Source of the DNA: DATDCV01 sp036524155
Lineage (GTDB): Bacteria; Verrucomicrobiota; Verrucomicrobiia; Limisphaerales; UBA8199
Direction of reading: 5' to 3'
NCBI GenBank assembly: GCA_036524155.1
Contig: DATDCV010000059.1
Span: 1-29,916 of the forward strand
Length of the DNA stretch: 29,916 nucleotides
Below, one piece after another: positions 7,695 to 15,210 of the stretch (positions within the stretch are counted from its first letter, which is position 1; each line of letters opens with the position of its first letter). The notes under the pieces were generated by a model. That model searched no databases and was not told where the DNA came from. It saw only the letters and a list, made by a program, of their open reading frames with translations. Both the position numbers and the translations under genes were made by a program.

Positions 7695-9116
7695 TCAGCC
7701 GCCCCCAAGAATGCGCCAGGCGGTCCGCAGCGACTCGGGGAGGCTATAAATATCGAGTGCCGTGATCAACAACGTGCTGCCCCAGCCCAGAATGAAAAGC
7801 GCCCGCCGGCTTGCCCACGGGCCCATGATCCTGCTGGAGGAGGCGAACCAAAGCAAAGGCACGATAGCGAAGGGCAAGATCAGGCACAGCACGACCTGGC
7901 TGAGGTTGACCAACTCGGTGACGCTGTCGGCTCCCCGGAGGCAAACGAACCATATCGCCGGCACGATGGCCAGGGTGCGGGAGAGCATCCGGCGGATCCA
8001 GGGGCGAAGCCGCCAGCGCATGAATCCCTCCATCACGACCTGGCCGGCGAGAGTGCCGGTGATAGTGCTGCTCTGCCCGCTGGCCAGCAAAGCGACGGCA
8101 AACAAGGTGCTGGCGGCAGTAGTCCCGAGCAAAGGGGCCAGGGTCAGGTGGGCGATGCGAATCCAGTCGCTTTCGGGGCCAAACCGGACGATCTCGCCGC
8201 CCGCGACCGCGATGCTGTCCTTGCCATAAAACACCATCGCCGCCAGCACGAGGATCGAGGCGTTGACCAGGAAAGCGACGCTGAGGGCGACGGTCGAGTC
8301 GATGGTGTTGAACCGGATGGCGGTGCGAATGGAGCGGGGATCGCGTTTGAGTTTGCGGGTCTGGACCAGCGCCGAATGGAGAAAGAGATTATGAGGCATT
8401 ACCGTCGCGCCGATGATCCCGATCGCTACCACCAGCATCCCGTTCTGGGCAAGGGTTGGGCTGACCGCCGCCCGGCCGATTTCGAGCAGGTCTGGGCGCG
8501 TCTGCGGCAGCACGAAGATCTCGATTGCGTAGCAAAATCCGATCGTCGCGACAAAGACGGTGACGACGGCCTCGATAAAACGAATGCCCAACCCCTGGAG
8601 CGCGAGGAGCAGCAAGACGTCTAACGCAGTTATAATGATGGCCCAGGTGAGCGGAATATGGAAAAGGAGATTCAGAGCGACCGCACTGCCGAGAAGTTCC
8701 GCCAGGTCGGTGGCAGCGATGGCGGCTTCCATCGCGATCCAGTTCGGCCAGCGCAACCAACTCGGGTAGTAATCGCGGCAGCATTGCGCCAGGTCCTTGC
8801 CCGTGACGACCCCCAGGCGCGCGGCAGTCACCTGGAGAATAACCGCCATGAAGCTGGCGAGCGCGACCACCCAGAGCAATCCATATTTGAATTGCGCGCC
8901 CCCGGCGAGGTCCGTCCCCCAGTTGCCAGGATCCATGTAGCCCACGCTGACCAGGATCGCGGGACCGGCGAAGGCGCGCCATTGCCGCCAAAAGCCGGTC
9001 TGTGCCCCGGGGATCTCGACCGTCCCGTGAACGCCCTCCAGGGAGACGTGTCCCGCAGCGGATGCCGGAGCGCCGGGGACATCGCCGCTGGGTCGCTTGG
9101 AACCCGGCGCCGTCAC
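7695..9116 (-). CDS. mntH: Nramp-family Mn2+/H+ symporter
   Basis: This 473-residue polytopic inner-membrane protein belongs to the Nramp (MntH) family, which imports Mn2+ and related divalent metals with protons. The metal-site motif in the first unwound helix is 'DPGNW' (D62-N65), and the partner motif is 'VMPHNLFLHSALVQTR' (M240-P241-H242), both canonical. 'QVTAARLGVVTGKDLAQCCR' (95-114) is the conserved loop after TM2-3. About eleven hydrophobic helices follow from residue 50 to the end. The N-terminal ~45 residues are polar and probably cytosolic. The start is GTG; the frame is closed by a stop ~60 bp upstream and has no better candidate. It diverges from mntR, with a candidate operator overlapping a sigma70-like promoter, and is followed by uspA. 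Confidence 0.95.
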   Translation of the reverse strand: MTAPGSKRPSGDVPGAPASAAGHVSLEGVHGTVEIPGAQTGFWRQWRAFAGPAILVSVGYMDPGNWGTDLAGGAQFKYGLLWVVALASFMAVILQVTAARLGVVTGKDLAQCCRDYYPSWLRWPNWIAMEAAIAATDLAELLGSAVALNLLFHIPLTWAIIITALDVLLLLALQGLGIRFIEAVVTVFVATIGFCYAIEIFVLPQTRPDLLEIGRAAVSPTLAQNGMLVVAIGIIGATVMPHNLFLHSALVQTRKLKRDPRSIRTAIRFNTIDSTVALSVAFLVNASILVLAAMVFYGKDSIAVAGGEIVRFGPESDWIRIAHLTLAPLLGTTAASTLFAVALLASGQSSTITGTLAGQVVMEGFMRWRLRPWIRRMLSRTLAIVPAIWFVCLRGADSVTELVNLSQVVLCLILPFAIVPLLWFASSSRIMGPWASRRALFILGWGSTLLITALDIYSLPESLRTAWRILGGG

Positions 9117-9164
9117 GAAATGCGCGCCGGTCCCACTGGCCTGGCTCGGGTTGTCATTGACATA

Positions 9165-9193
9165 CCCATAGCTCTAAAGTAGTTTTGAGTCAA
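9165..9193 (-). promoter_or_regulatory. candidate sigma70-type promoter of mntH
   Basis: On the minus strand, TTGACT (9193-9188) and TATGGG (9170-9165) are separated by exactly 17 bases, giving a good -35 and a fair -10. Transcription would start near 9157, about 40 bases before the mntH GTG. The -35 box falls inside the palindromic MntR operator candidate, which would suit repression. Assigned by eye only. Confidence 0.4.
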
Positions 9194-9214
9194 ATAGACT
9201 GTATTAGCCTAAAA
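9183..9214. promoter_or_regulatory. candidate MntR (DtxR-family) operator
   Basis: The segment between the divergent mntH and mntR genes contains an imperfect dyad. The left arm is TTTTGAGTCAAATA (9183-9196) and the right arm TATTAGCCTAAAA (9202-9214), which reads TTTTAGGCTAATA on the other strand. The two arms match at 11 of 13 positions with one gap. The right arm resembles the TTAGGCTAA-type half-sites bound by DtxR-family regulators. Position, symmetry and gene context support it. Binding is inferred. Confidence 0.5.
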
Positions 9215-9280
9215 ACAATCACCTGCCCCTGGCGTAAGAGGAGTCTGCCACCCGGGGCGGACCCTGGAGAACCAGCGACG

Positions 9281-9778
9281 ATGTTCAGGCCTGTGTCACG
9301 GACGCCCCAGGCAGGACCAAACCGGTCCGAATCAACGGAGGACCACCTCGAGCGTATTCAGGAATTAGTGAACCGGAAAGGCTATGCCCGTGTCTCGGAC
9401 ATTGCGACCTCCCTGGGCCTGAGCCGCTCGGCTGTTTCCAACATGGTCCGCCGCCTGGCCCGCCGCGGCTACGTCAATTACGAAAGATACCGCGGCTTGA
9501 CTCTGACTGAGGACGGCCGGTCGGTCGCCGCACACATCAAGGTCCGCCACGAAACGCTGAGCGAACTGCTGAAGCTGATGGGGTTGCCTCCGCGGATCGT
9601 TGAACAGGAGGTCGAGGTGGTGGAGCACCACCTTCGGCCGGAAACGCTCGCGGTCCTTTCCAAGCTGGTGTGTTTCTGGAAGCGGCGCCCCAGCCAACAT
9701 CGGGCGTTTCTCCGGTACAGCCCCGCGAAGGACGGAGACAGGCGAGATGCTGGTGCTAAACCCAGGCCTTGCGGATGA
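9281..9778 (+). CDS. mntR: manganese-responsive DtxR-family regulator
   Basis: This 165-residue cytosolic repressor closely follows the MntR pattern. A winged helix-turn-helix carries 'KGYARVSDIATSLGLSRSAV' (about 33-52) and the wing 'RGYVNYERYRGLTLTEDG' (62-79). A dimerisation domain follows. All six Mn-binding residues of Bacillus subtilis MntR have counterparts: D21 and E24 in 'TEDHLERI', H90 in 'VRHETL', and E112, E115 and H116 in 'VEVVEHHL'. It should sense Mn2+ and repress mntH. An earlier in-frame ATG (9185) would add 32 unconserved residues and cover the operator region. The ATG at 9281 has GGAGA ten bases upstream (9266-9270). The 3' end overlaps the convergent mgtA by 23 bp. Confidence 0.93.
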   Translation: MFRPVSRTPQAGPNRSESTEDHLERIQELVNRKGYARVSDIATSLGLSRSAVSNMVRRLARRGYVNYERYRGLTLTEDGRSVAAHIKVRHETLSELLKLMGLPPRIVEQEVEVVEHHLRPETLAVLSKLVCFWKRRPSQHRAFLRYSPAKDGDRRDAGAKPRPCG

Positions 9779-12401
9779 GCCATGTTTTGATCACCTGCGT
9801 TAGCCCGACGTAACACAGCAACGTTACGACCAGGACCGGCCAATAAAGGGCCGGCAAGGGAACGAAGCCCAGCGGGGCCGCCAGCGGGGTGTAAGGCAGG
9901 ACCGCGCCGATGAGCATAATCAGCAACGTGGTCATAGTGAGCTGCCAACTGGCTCGCGATTGCACGAAGGGAAGGAGGTTCGTGCGAATGATATGAATGA
10001 CCAGGGTTTGGGTCATGAGGGACTCGACAAACCAACCGGTGTGGAACAAGGCGGCGGCGTATGAATCATCGACGGGAACGTGAGCAAAGCGCTGAGCCAG
10101 CTCGACCGGAGGCGCCAGGTTGACGTTATGGCAGTTGAACATAAACCACATCACCAGGTAGGTCGTATAATCGAAAATCGAGCTGATCGGACCGATGAAC
10201 AGGATGAACTTGGCTATCTCGCCCATGTTCCACGGTCGCGGTTTGGCGGTCTGTTGGGGGCCGACGTTATCAGTGGGGATCGGCACCTGGGAGAAGTCAT
10301 ACAGCAGACTATTGGTGAGCACCTGGATAGGGGCCATCGGAAGGTAGGGCAGCCAGGCACTGGCACCAACGACACTGAACATGTTGCCGAAATTCGAGCT
10401 CGCGCCCATCCGAATGTATTTCAGGATGTTGACGAAGACTTTGCGTCCTTCGAGCACGCCCTCCTCGAGCACCAGCAGGCTCTTTTCCAGCAGGATCACA
10501 TCGGCAGATTCCTTGGCGATGTCGACCGCGTTGTCAACGGAAACGCCCACGTCGGCCGCGCGAAGGGCCGGCGCGTCATTGATGCCATCCCCCATGAAGC
10601 CGACCACATGGCCGTTGCGCTGCAGCGCTTGCACAATCCGTTGCTTGTGAGCCGGTGAGAGGCGCGCGAATACGTCCACCGTGTCCACGGCTTCGGCCAA
10701 CTGCGGATCGGTCATCGTCTCGACCTGGATCCCCAGCAGGATTTTCTGCGCCTGGATCCCCACCTCGGTGCAGACCTTGCGCGTCACCAGGTCATTGTCG
10801 CCGGTGAGCACCTTGACCGTGACCCCGTGCTGGCGCAGCACCTTGATGGCCTTTTCGGCGGTGTCCTTCGGCGGGTCGAGGAACGCCAAATAGCCCGTGA
10901 GAACCAGTTCGCTTTCATCAGCCTTCGAGTAGGCCGCCTTCCTCTCGACTTTCCTGGTGGCGACGGCCAAGACCCGGAACCCGTCTTCGCTCAGGTCGTT
11001 GACCTGCTCGATTAGGTTTCCCACCAGGATCGGTTCCATGGGAAAAATGTCGCCGTCACTTTCAAAATGCGTGCATTTGCTGAACACGGCTTCCGGCGCG
11101 CCCTTGGTGAGCAACTGCCGTTCTCCGCCCGGTCCTTCGACGGCAACGGACATCATGCGCCGCGAAAAATCGAAGGGGATCTCATCGATCTTAGTGAACT
11201 GGTCCAGCGAGAGTTGGCCGTGCAGTTCCTCGTGGTGGAGCACCGCACGATCCAGCACGTTCTTGAGACCGGTCTGAAAGTGGCTGATCAGGTAGGCATG
11301 CTGGAGCACCTGCTGGCTCTCGTTTTTGAAAACGTCGCAATAGATTTCGAGGATGACGTGGTCGATGGTCAGCGTGCCGGTTTTATCGGTGCAGAGCACG
11401 TCCATCGCGCCGAAGTTCTGGATCGAGTTCAGCCGCTTCACGATCACCTTTTTCCGTGACATCAACAGGGCGCCCTTGGACAAGCAGACGGAGACGATCA
11501 TAGGCAGCATCTCCGGCGTCAGGCCGACGGCGACCGCGAGGGCAAAGAAAAAGGCCTCGTGCCAGTCGTGCTTCTTGAGTCCGTTGATCAGGAAGACCAG
11601 CGGCACCATCACGAGCATGAACCGGATCATCAGCCAGGTGAATTTCTTCACCCCCTTGTCAAAGGCGGTCTCGACCTGCCGGCCAGCCAGGCTGCGCGCC
11701 ATCCTGCCGAAATAGGTTTGCGGCCCGGTCGCGATAATCACTGCGGTAGCGGAACCGCTCTCGACGCTGGTGCCGAGGAAACAGATGTTCGAGCGCTCGA
11801 TCGGGGACACCTTGTCCCGGACGTCCACCGCATCGGATTTTTCGACCGGCATGGATTCGCCGGTGAGTGTGGCCTGGATCACGAACAAGTCCTTGGCGGA
11901 AAGAAGGCGGACATCCCCCGGGACCATGTCGCCGGCGGAGAGCTTGACGACATCGCCTGGTACGAGTTGCTGCAGGGGGATCTCACGGGCACGGCCGTCC
12001 CGTTGAACCGTCGCCGTCACGCTGATCATCGCCTTAAGTCTTGCGGCCGCGGTGTCGGCCCGGCTTTCCTGGATAAAGCGCAAAGACAAGCCCAGCACGA
12101 CCATCAGCAGCATCACGGATCCGGCCCCCGGGTCGCCGGTGGCGAAGGAGACAATCGCGAGAACCGTGAGCAAAATTACCAGCGGATTACGCGCCGCGAA
12201 ATAGAGCCGCTCGATCCACCCCTGCTTCTTCTCGCGTGCCACCTCGTTCGGTCCGTGCTGTTCCAGGCGGACGCCCGCTTCCTCCTCCGTCAATCCGTTG
12301 ATGGAACTGTTCAGCGACTGCAAGACGTCAGCCGCTCCCTTCCCGGCGGCTTCGGAAGTCGGGTCGGTGCCTGGCGAAGTCAGGTTCTTCGGAGTCGCCA
12401 T
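9756..12401 (-). CDS. mgtA: P-type (P3B) Mg2+-importing ATPase
   Basis: This is an inner-membrane P-type ATPase of the MgtA/MgtB kind, which imports Mg2+ at the cost of ATP. Numbered from the ATG at 12401 it has 881 residues, near the family's usual ~900. It shows the actuator motif 'LTGES' (about 179-183), the 'VGLTPEMLPMIVS' helix (about 292-304), the phosphorylated Asp D339 in 'CTDKTGTLT', and the hinge 'MGDGINDAPAL' further on. Six hydrophobic helices close the protein, as in the family. An in-frame ATG at 12464 would add 21 residues rich in Arg and Cys without similarity, so I prefer 12401. It lies convergent to mntR, suggesting a divalent-metal locus. I found no Mg-sensing riboswitch or leader peptide upstream. 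Confidence 0.95.
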   Translation of the reverse strand: MATPKNLTSPGTDPTSEAAGKGAADVLQSLNSSINGLTEEEAGVRLEQHGPNEVAREKKQGWIERLYFAARNPLVILLTVLAIVSFATGDPGAGSVMLLMVVLGLSLRFIQESRADTAAARLKAMISVTATVQRDGRAREIPLQQLVPGDVVKLSAGDMVPGDVRLLSAKDLFVIQATLTGESMPVEKSDAVDVRDKVSPIERSNICFLGTSVESGSATAVIIATGPQTYFGRMARSLAGRQVETAFDKGVKKFTWLMIRFMLVMVPLVFLINGLKKHDWHEAFFFALAVAVGLTPEMLPMIVSVCLSKGALLMSRKKVIVKRLNSIQNFGAMDVLCTDKTGTLTIDHVILEIYCDVFKNESQQVLQHAYLISHFQTGLKNVLDRAVLHHEELHGQLSLDQFTKIDEIPFDFSRRMMSVAVEGPGGERQLLTKGAPEAVFSKCTHFESDGDIFPMEPILVGNLIEQVNDLSEDGFRVLAVATRKVERKAAYSKADESELVLTGYLAFLDPPKDTAEKAIKVLRQHGVTVKVLTGDNDLVTRKVCTEVGIQAQKILLGIQVETMTDPQLAEAVDTVDVFARLSPAHKQRIVQALQRNGHVVGFMGDGINDAPALRAADVGVSVDNAVDIAKESADVILLEKSLLVLEEGVLEGRKVFVNILKYIRMGASSNFGNMFSVVGASAWLPYLPMAPIQVLTNSLLYDFSQVPIPTDNVGPQQTAKPRPWNMGEIAKFILFIGPISSIFDYTTYLVMWFMFNCHNVNLAPPVELAQRFAHVPVDDSYAAALFHTGWFVESLMTQTLVIHIIRTNLLPFVQSRASWQLTMTTLLIMLIGAVLPYTPLAAPLGFVPLPALYWPVLVVTLLCYVGLTQVIKTWLIRKAWV

Positions 12402-12606
12402 TGGATTATCCGCCAGCGAGCATCGCCCGACTCGCCCGCACCGTCTACCAAAAATCAGCGGCATCTGATTCGAGCTTCAGCCCTGCCTGGCCTTCGCCGT
12501 GTGCATAGGCCGGGGAGCCCTGCCCTGCACAGAGCGGCGGTTTTTATGCTGTCCCGGATTCCTGTGCTTGACTAATCGGGTGGTTCTCGCGACAACAATC
12601 GCAAAT

Positions 12607-13209
12607 ATGAAACGCTTCCTGCCGTTTGAATGTCTTTTGATAGCGATGTTTGGCCTGGCCTCGGCTTGCCCTGGCGCGGCCCAACCAGACGATAGCAAAT
12701 GGGAATCACTGTTCAACGGCAAGGACCTCGCGGGCTGGGCCCCGGTCAACGAGGTGGAATTCGTCGTCACCAATGCGAATCTGCGTTTGGTGAAAGGCAT
12801 GGGGTGGCTGCGGACCGCGAAGCAGTACAAAGATTTTATTCTCGAAGTCGAGTGGCGCGCGCTGGTCCCGGAATATGACAGCGGGATCTTTCTTCGCGCC
12901 GGGCTGGAAGGCAAGCCGTGGCCGAACGAAGGCTACCAGGTTAACCTGCTACGCTCCGGCCTGGGTGGGCTTGTCAAGGGCTACAAGACCGTAGTGCCGG
13001 CGGAAACGCCGCCAGTGCCGCTGAACAAATGGGTCAAGTTCCGGATTGAAGTGCGCGGCAAGAAAGTCACCCTGGACGTGGATGGCGAGCGTGCGTGGGA
13101 GTACAACGAACTTGAAGTTCGTCCCGGCTACATTGGCATTCAGGCGGAGAACAGATCCTTCGACTTTCGGAACCTGCGTCTCCTGCCATTGAGCGGCAAA
13201 CCAGAGTGA
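12607..13209 (+). CDS. secreted DUF1080 (3-keto-disaccharide hydrolase-like) protein
   Basis: The 200-residue product has a signal peptide at 1-25 ('LIAMFGLASACPGAAQ'; the Cys is not in a standard lipobox). A single concanavalin-like beta-sandwich of the DUF1080 type follows. Family marks are 'WESLFNGKDLAGW' (32-44), 'DFILEVEWR', 'DSGIFLRA', 'GYQVNLLRS' and 'VTLDVDGERAWEY', then the closing 'GYIGIQAENRSFDFRNLRL'. Members are abundant in Planctomycetota and Verrucomicrobiota; some are 3-keto-glycoside hydrolases, others probably bind sugar. An earlier in-frame ATG (12499) reads an implausible Cys-rich extension, so 12607 is preferred. Its TGA overlaps the GTG of the next gene (13206-13209), showing coupling to a glycosidase-like protein. 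Confidence 0.9.
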   Translation: MKRFLPFECLLIAMFGLASACPGAAQPDDSKWESLFNGKDLAGWAPVNEVEFVVTNANLRLVKGMGWLRTAKQYKDFILEVEWRALVPEYDSGIFLRAGLEGKPWPNEGYQVNLLRSGLGGLVKGYKTVVPAETPPVPLNKWVKFRIEVRGKKVTLDVDGERAWEYNELEVRPGYIGIQAENRSFDFRNLRLLPLSGKPE

Positions 13210-15026
13210 CGTCTCGCGGCACAGGCGATTGGGTCCAAGCTCTGTCCTTAGGGTCGGCTCTGATTGCGGCCGGCGCAGCGGAAGGTCGGGCCGCAGAGTT
13301 CGCCGGCAGACCGTACCAGGGAACGGAAGTGTTTGCCGACACTTGGGTCGCTACCGACGGGGCCTCTAGAGCCCTGCCGGGTTTCCTGGAATGCGGACCG
13401 ATCAAAAAGGACAAATGGGCAGGGATTTTTTATTGGACGTGGCACCGCCCGCAACGGGACGGCCCGAACGACAACACCCGGATTCTGGCGGGGATCCAGA
13501 ACGGCGTGGTGACATGGCCGACCAATAGCGCGCCGTATCACTGGGGTGAACCCGAGCTCGGGTACTATCTGATGACCGATCCGTTCGTGATCCGCAAGCA
13601 CGCCAGCATGCTGGCCGATGCGGGGATCGACGTGGTGTTGTTCGACACCACCAATCCGCCTTTCACCTGGAAAGAAGAATACGAAGCGCTTTGCCGTGAG
13701 TACACCGCGATGCGCCGTGAAGGAGCGCGGACTCCTGCCATAGCATTTATCGCACCTTTCGGTGATCCGCGCCCGGTTACTGACCAGCTCTGGCGCGACC
13801 TGTACCGACCGGGGCTCTGGAAAGACCTGTGGTTTATTTGGGAGGGAAAACCGCTACTGCTGGCGGACAAGGGCTTTCTCAAGGATCCTGAAATGCTCAG
13901 CTTCTTCACTTTCCGCAAGCCCATGCCCGATTACTGGATCGGGCCGTCCGGGCCGGAACAGTGGAGTTGGCTGGAGGTCTTTCCCCAGCACGTCTTCACG
14001 AATCGCCAGGGCGAGGCCGAGCAGATGAGCGTTGGCGTGGCCCAAAACGCGTTGCCCAGCACACCCGGCCCGGCGCCGATGAGCCACAAGGGCGGCGCGA
14101 TGGGGCGCAGTTGGCATAACGGGCGGAAGGACGCGAGTCCCAACGCGGTGAATCTGGGGCCGAATTTCGACGAACAATGGCGGCGAGCGCTCGAGGTTAA
14201 CCCGAAGTTCGTTTTTGTGACCGGCTGGAACGAATGGGTCGCCGGGCGCTACACGCAATGGAGCAAATATACCGACGCCGACTGCTACTACCCCGGCGGT
14301 TTGTTCGTCGATGAATACACGCGCGAATACAGCCGCGATTGTGAGCCAATGCGCGGCGGCCACGGCGATAATTACTATTATCGGTTGGTCGCCTGGGTCC
14401 GGCGATTCAAAGGAGTTCGGGAGCGGCCGGCGGCCGGAGGTCCCAGCCACATCGTCATCGACGGCTCGTTCGGGGACTGGGAGAACGTCCAGCCTGAGTA
14501 CCGCGACACCGTCGGCGATACGACTCATCGTGACCACGCCGGATACGGCCAAACGGTCTATCGCAACGACACCGGCCGGAACGATCTCGTCTTTACCAGG
14601 GCGGCGTACGACTCGAGGAAAGTCTATTTCTTCGTTCAGACTTTGGACCGCATCACGCCGCGTACGGGTCGCAACTGGATGCTACTGTTCCTCGACACCG
14701 ACCAGAATCCGGCCACGGGATGGTGCGGCTACGATTTTGCTGCGAACCTGGAGGTGCAGAGCGATACGAAATCCGTTCTCAAGGCCTGGCGCCTGGGAGA
14801 ATGGCGGACAGTCGGAAAGCTCCAGTACCGGGTGAATGGCAACGGAATGGAGCTTGCGATCCCGCGAAGGCTCCTTGGCCTGGCCGGTAAAGCGGCAGCG
14901 TTTGATTTCCATTGGGCCGATAATGTACGGAATCTGGATGACGTTTCGGAATTCGGCGTGAACGGCGATAGCGCGCCTAACCGGCGCTTCAATTATCGGT
15001 TCGAGGTCCAGCGAGGCCAGAGGTAA
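13206..15026 (+). CDS. putative secreted GH99/WbsX-like glycosidase with C-terminal CBM9-like domain
   Basis: The 606-residue product starts with GTG. Residues 1-30 form a probable signal peptide ('ALSLGSALIAAGAAEGRAAEF'). The body of about 70-390 reads like a TIM barrel of the GH71/GH99/WbsX kind: 'GIFYWTWH' (73-80), 'ADAGIDVVLFDTTNPPFTW', and the diagnostic-looking 'FVTGWNEWVAGR' (GWNEW at 340-344), where the Glu is a candidate active-site residue. From about 415 a second domain begins, 'IVIDGSFGDWENV', and continues with strands like a CBM9/DOMON-type carbohydrate-binding module to the end. Together with the overlapping DUF1080 gene it suggests extracellular polysaccharide handling. The family is not firmly assigned and the substrate is unknown. 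Confidence 0.75.
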   Translation: MTSRGTGDWVQALSLGSALIAAGAAEGRAAEFAGRPYQGTEVFADTWVATDGASRALPGFLECGPIKKDKWAGIFYWTWHRPQRDGPNDNTRILAGIQNGVVTWPTNSAPYHWGEPELGYYLMTDPFVIRKHASMLADAGIDVVLFDTTNPPFTWKEEYEALCREYTAMRREGARTPAIAFIAPFGDPRPVTDQLWRDLYRPGLWKDLWFIWEGKPLLLADKGFLKDPEMLSFFTFRKPMPDYWIGPSGPEQWSWLEVFPQHVFTNRQGEAEQMSVGVAQNALPSTPGPAPMSHKGGAMGRSWHNGRKDASPNAVNLGPNFDEQWRRALEVNPKFVFVTGWNEWVAGRYTQWSKYTDADCYYPGGLFVDEYTREYSRDCEPMRGGHGDNYYYRLVAWVRRFKGVRERPAAGGPSHIVIDGSFGDWENVQPEYRDTVGDTTHRDHAGYGQTVYRNDTGRNDLVFTRAAYDSRKVYFFVQTLDRITPRTGRNWMLLFLDTDQNPATGWCGYDFAANLEVQSDTKSVLKAWRLGEWRTVGKLQYRVNGNGMELAIPRRLLGLAGKAAAFDFHWADNVRNLDDVSEFGVNGDSAPNRRFNYRFEVQRGQR

Positions 15027-15057
15027 CGACCAACTAGCGAGGGATCCACACCATTCG

Positions 15058-15160
15058 CCTCCTCCTCGTCCTCGTTCTCCTCCTCGATTGATCATCTCGA
15101 AGGCGAGAACGAGAACGAGAACAAGGACGAGAAGGAAGAGGAGGACGAGGATGAGGAAGA
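15058..15160. repeat. GA-rich hexameric repeat forming an imperfect palindrome
   Basis: The right half (15105-15158) consists of nine purine hexamers of the kind GAGAAC, GAGGAC and GAGGAT. The left half (15058-15087) is pyrimidine-rich and reads as the opposite strand of the same repeat (CCTCCTCCTCGTCCTCGTTC and onward). A short near-symmetric centre, TCGATTGATCATCTCGA (15084-15100), separates them. The transcript could fold as a long purine/pyrimidine stem. It lies in the 184-bp spacer between the glycosidase-like and HEAT-repeat genes. No coding role is supported, although one frame reads Glu-Asn/Glu-Asp repeats. Confidence 0.75.
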
Positions 15161-15210
15161 TTCCGGCGCCGCGTGAGCAAAGCGCACGTGTCAGGTCCAA
15201 ATAACGAACG

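Noticed and set aside
11559..12575. 338-codon plus-strand open frame opposite the start of mgtA
   Set aside because: Rich in His, Arg and Asp from reading conserved ATPase codons backwards, with no recognisable domain.
12402..12606. Possible Mg2+ riboswitch or leader peptide upstream of mgtA
   Set aside because: I could not identify M-box elements, a proline-rich leader peptide or a clear stem set. The spacer is also shared with the divergent DUF1080 gene.
15105..15158. Glu/Asn/Asp-rich repeat peptide encoded by the GA array
   Set aside because: The apparent protein is a by-product of the purine hexamers; the array is palindromic with its pyrimidine half and has no start signal.
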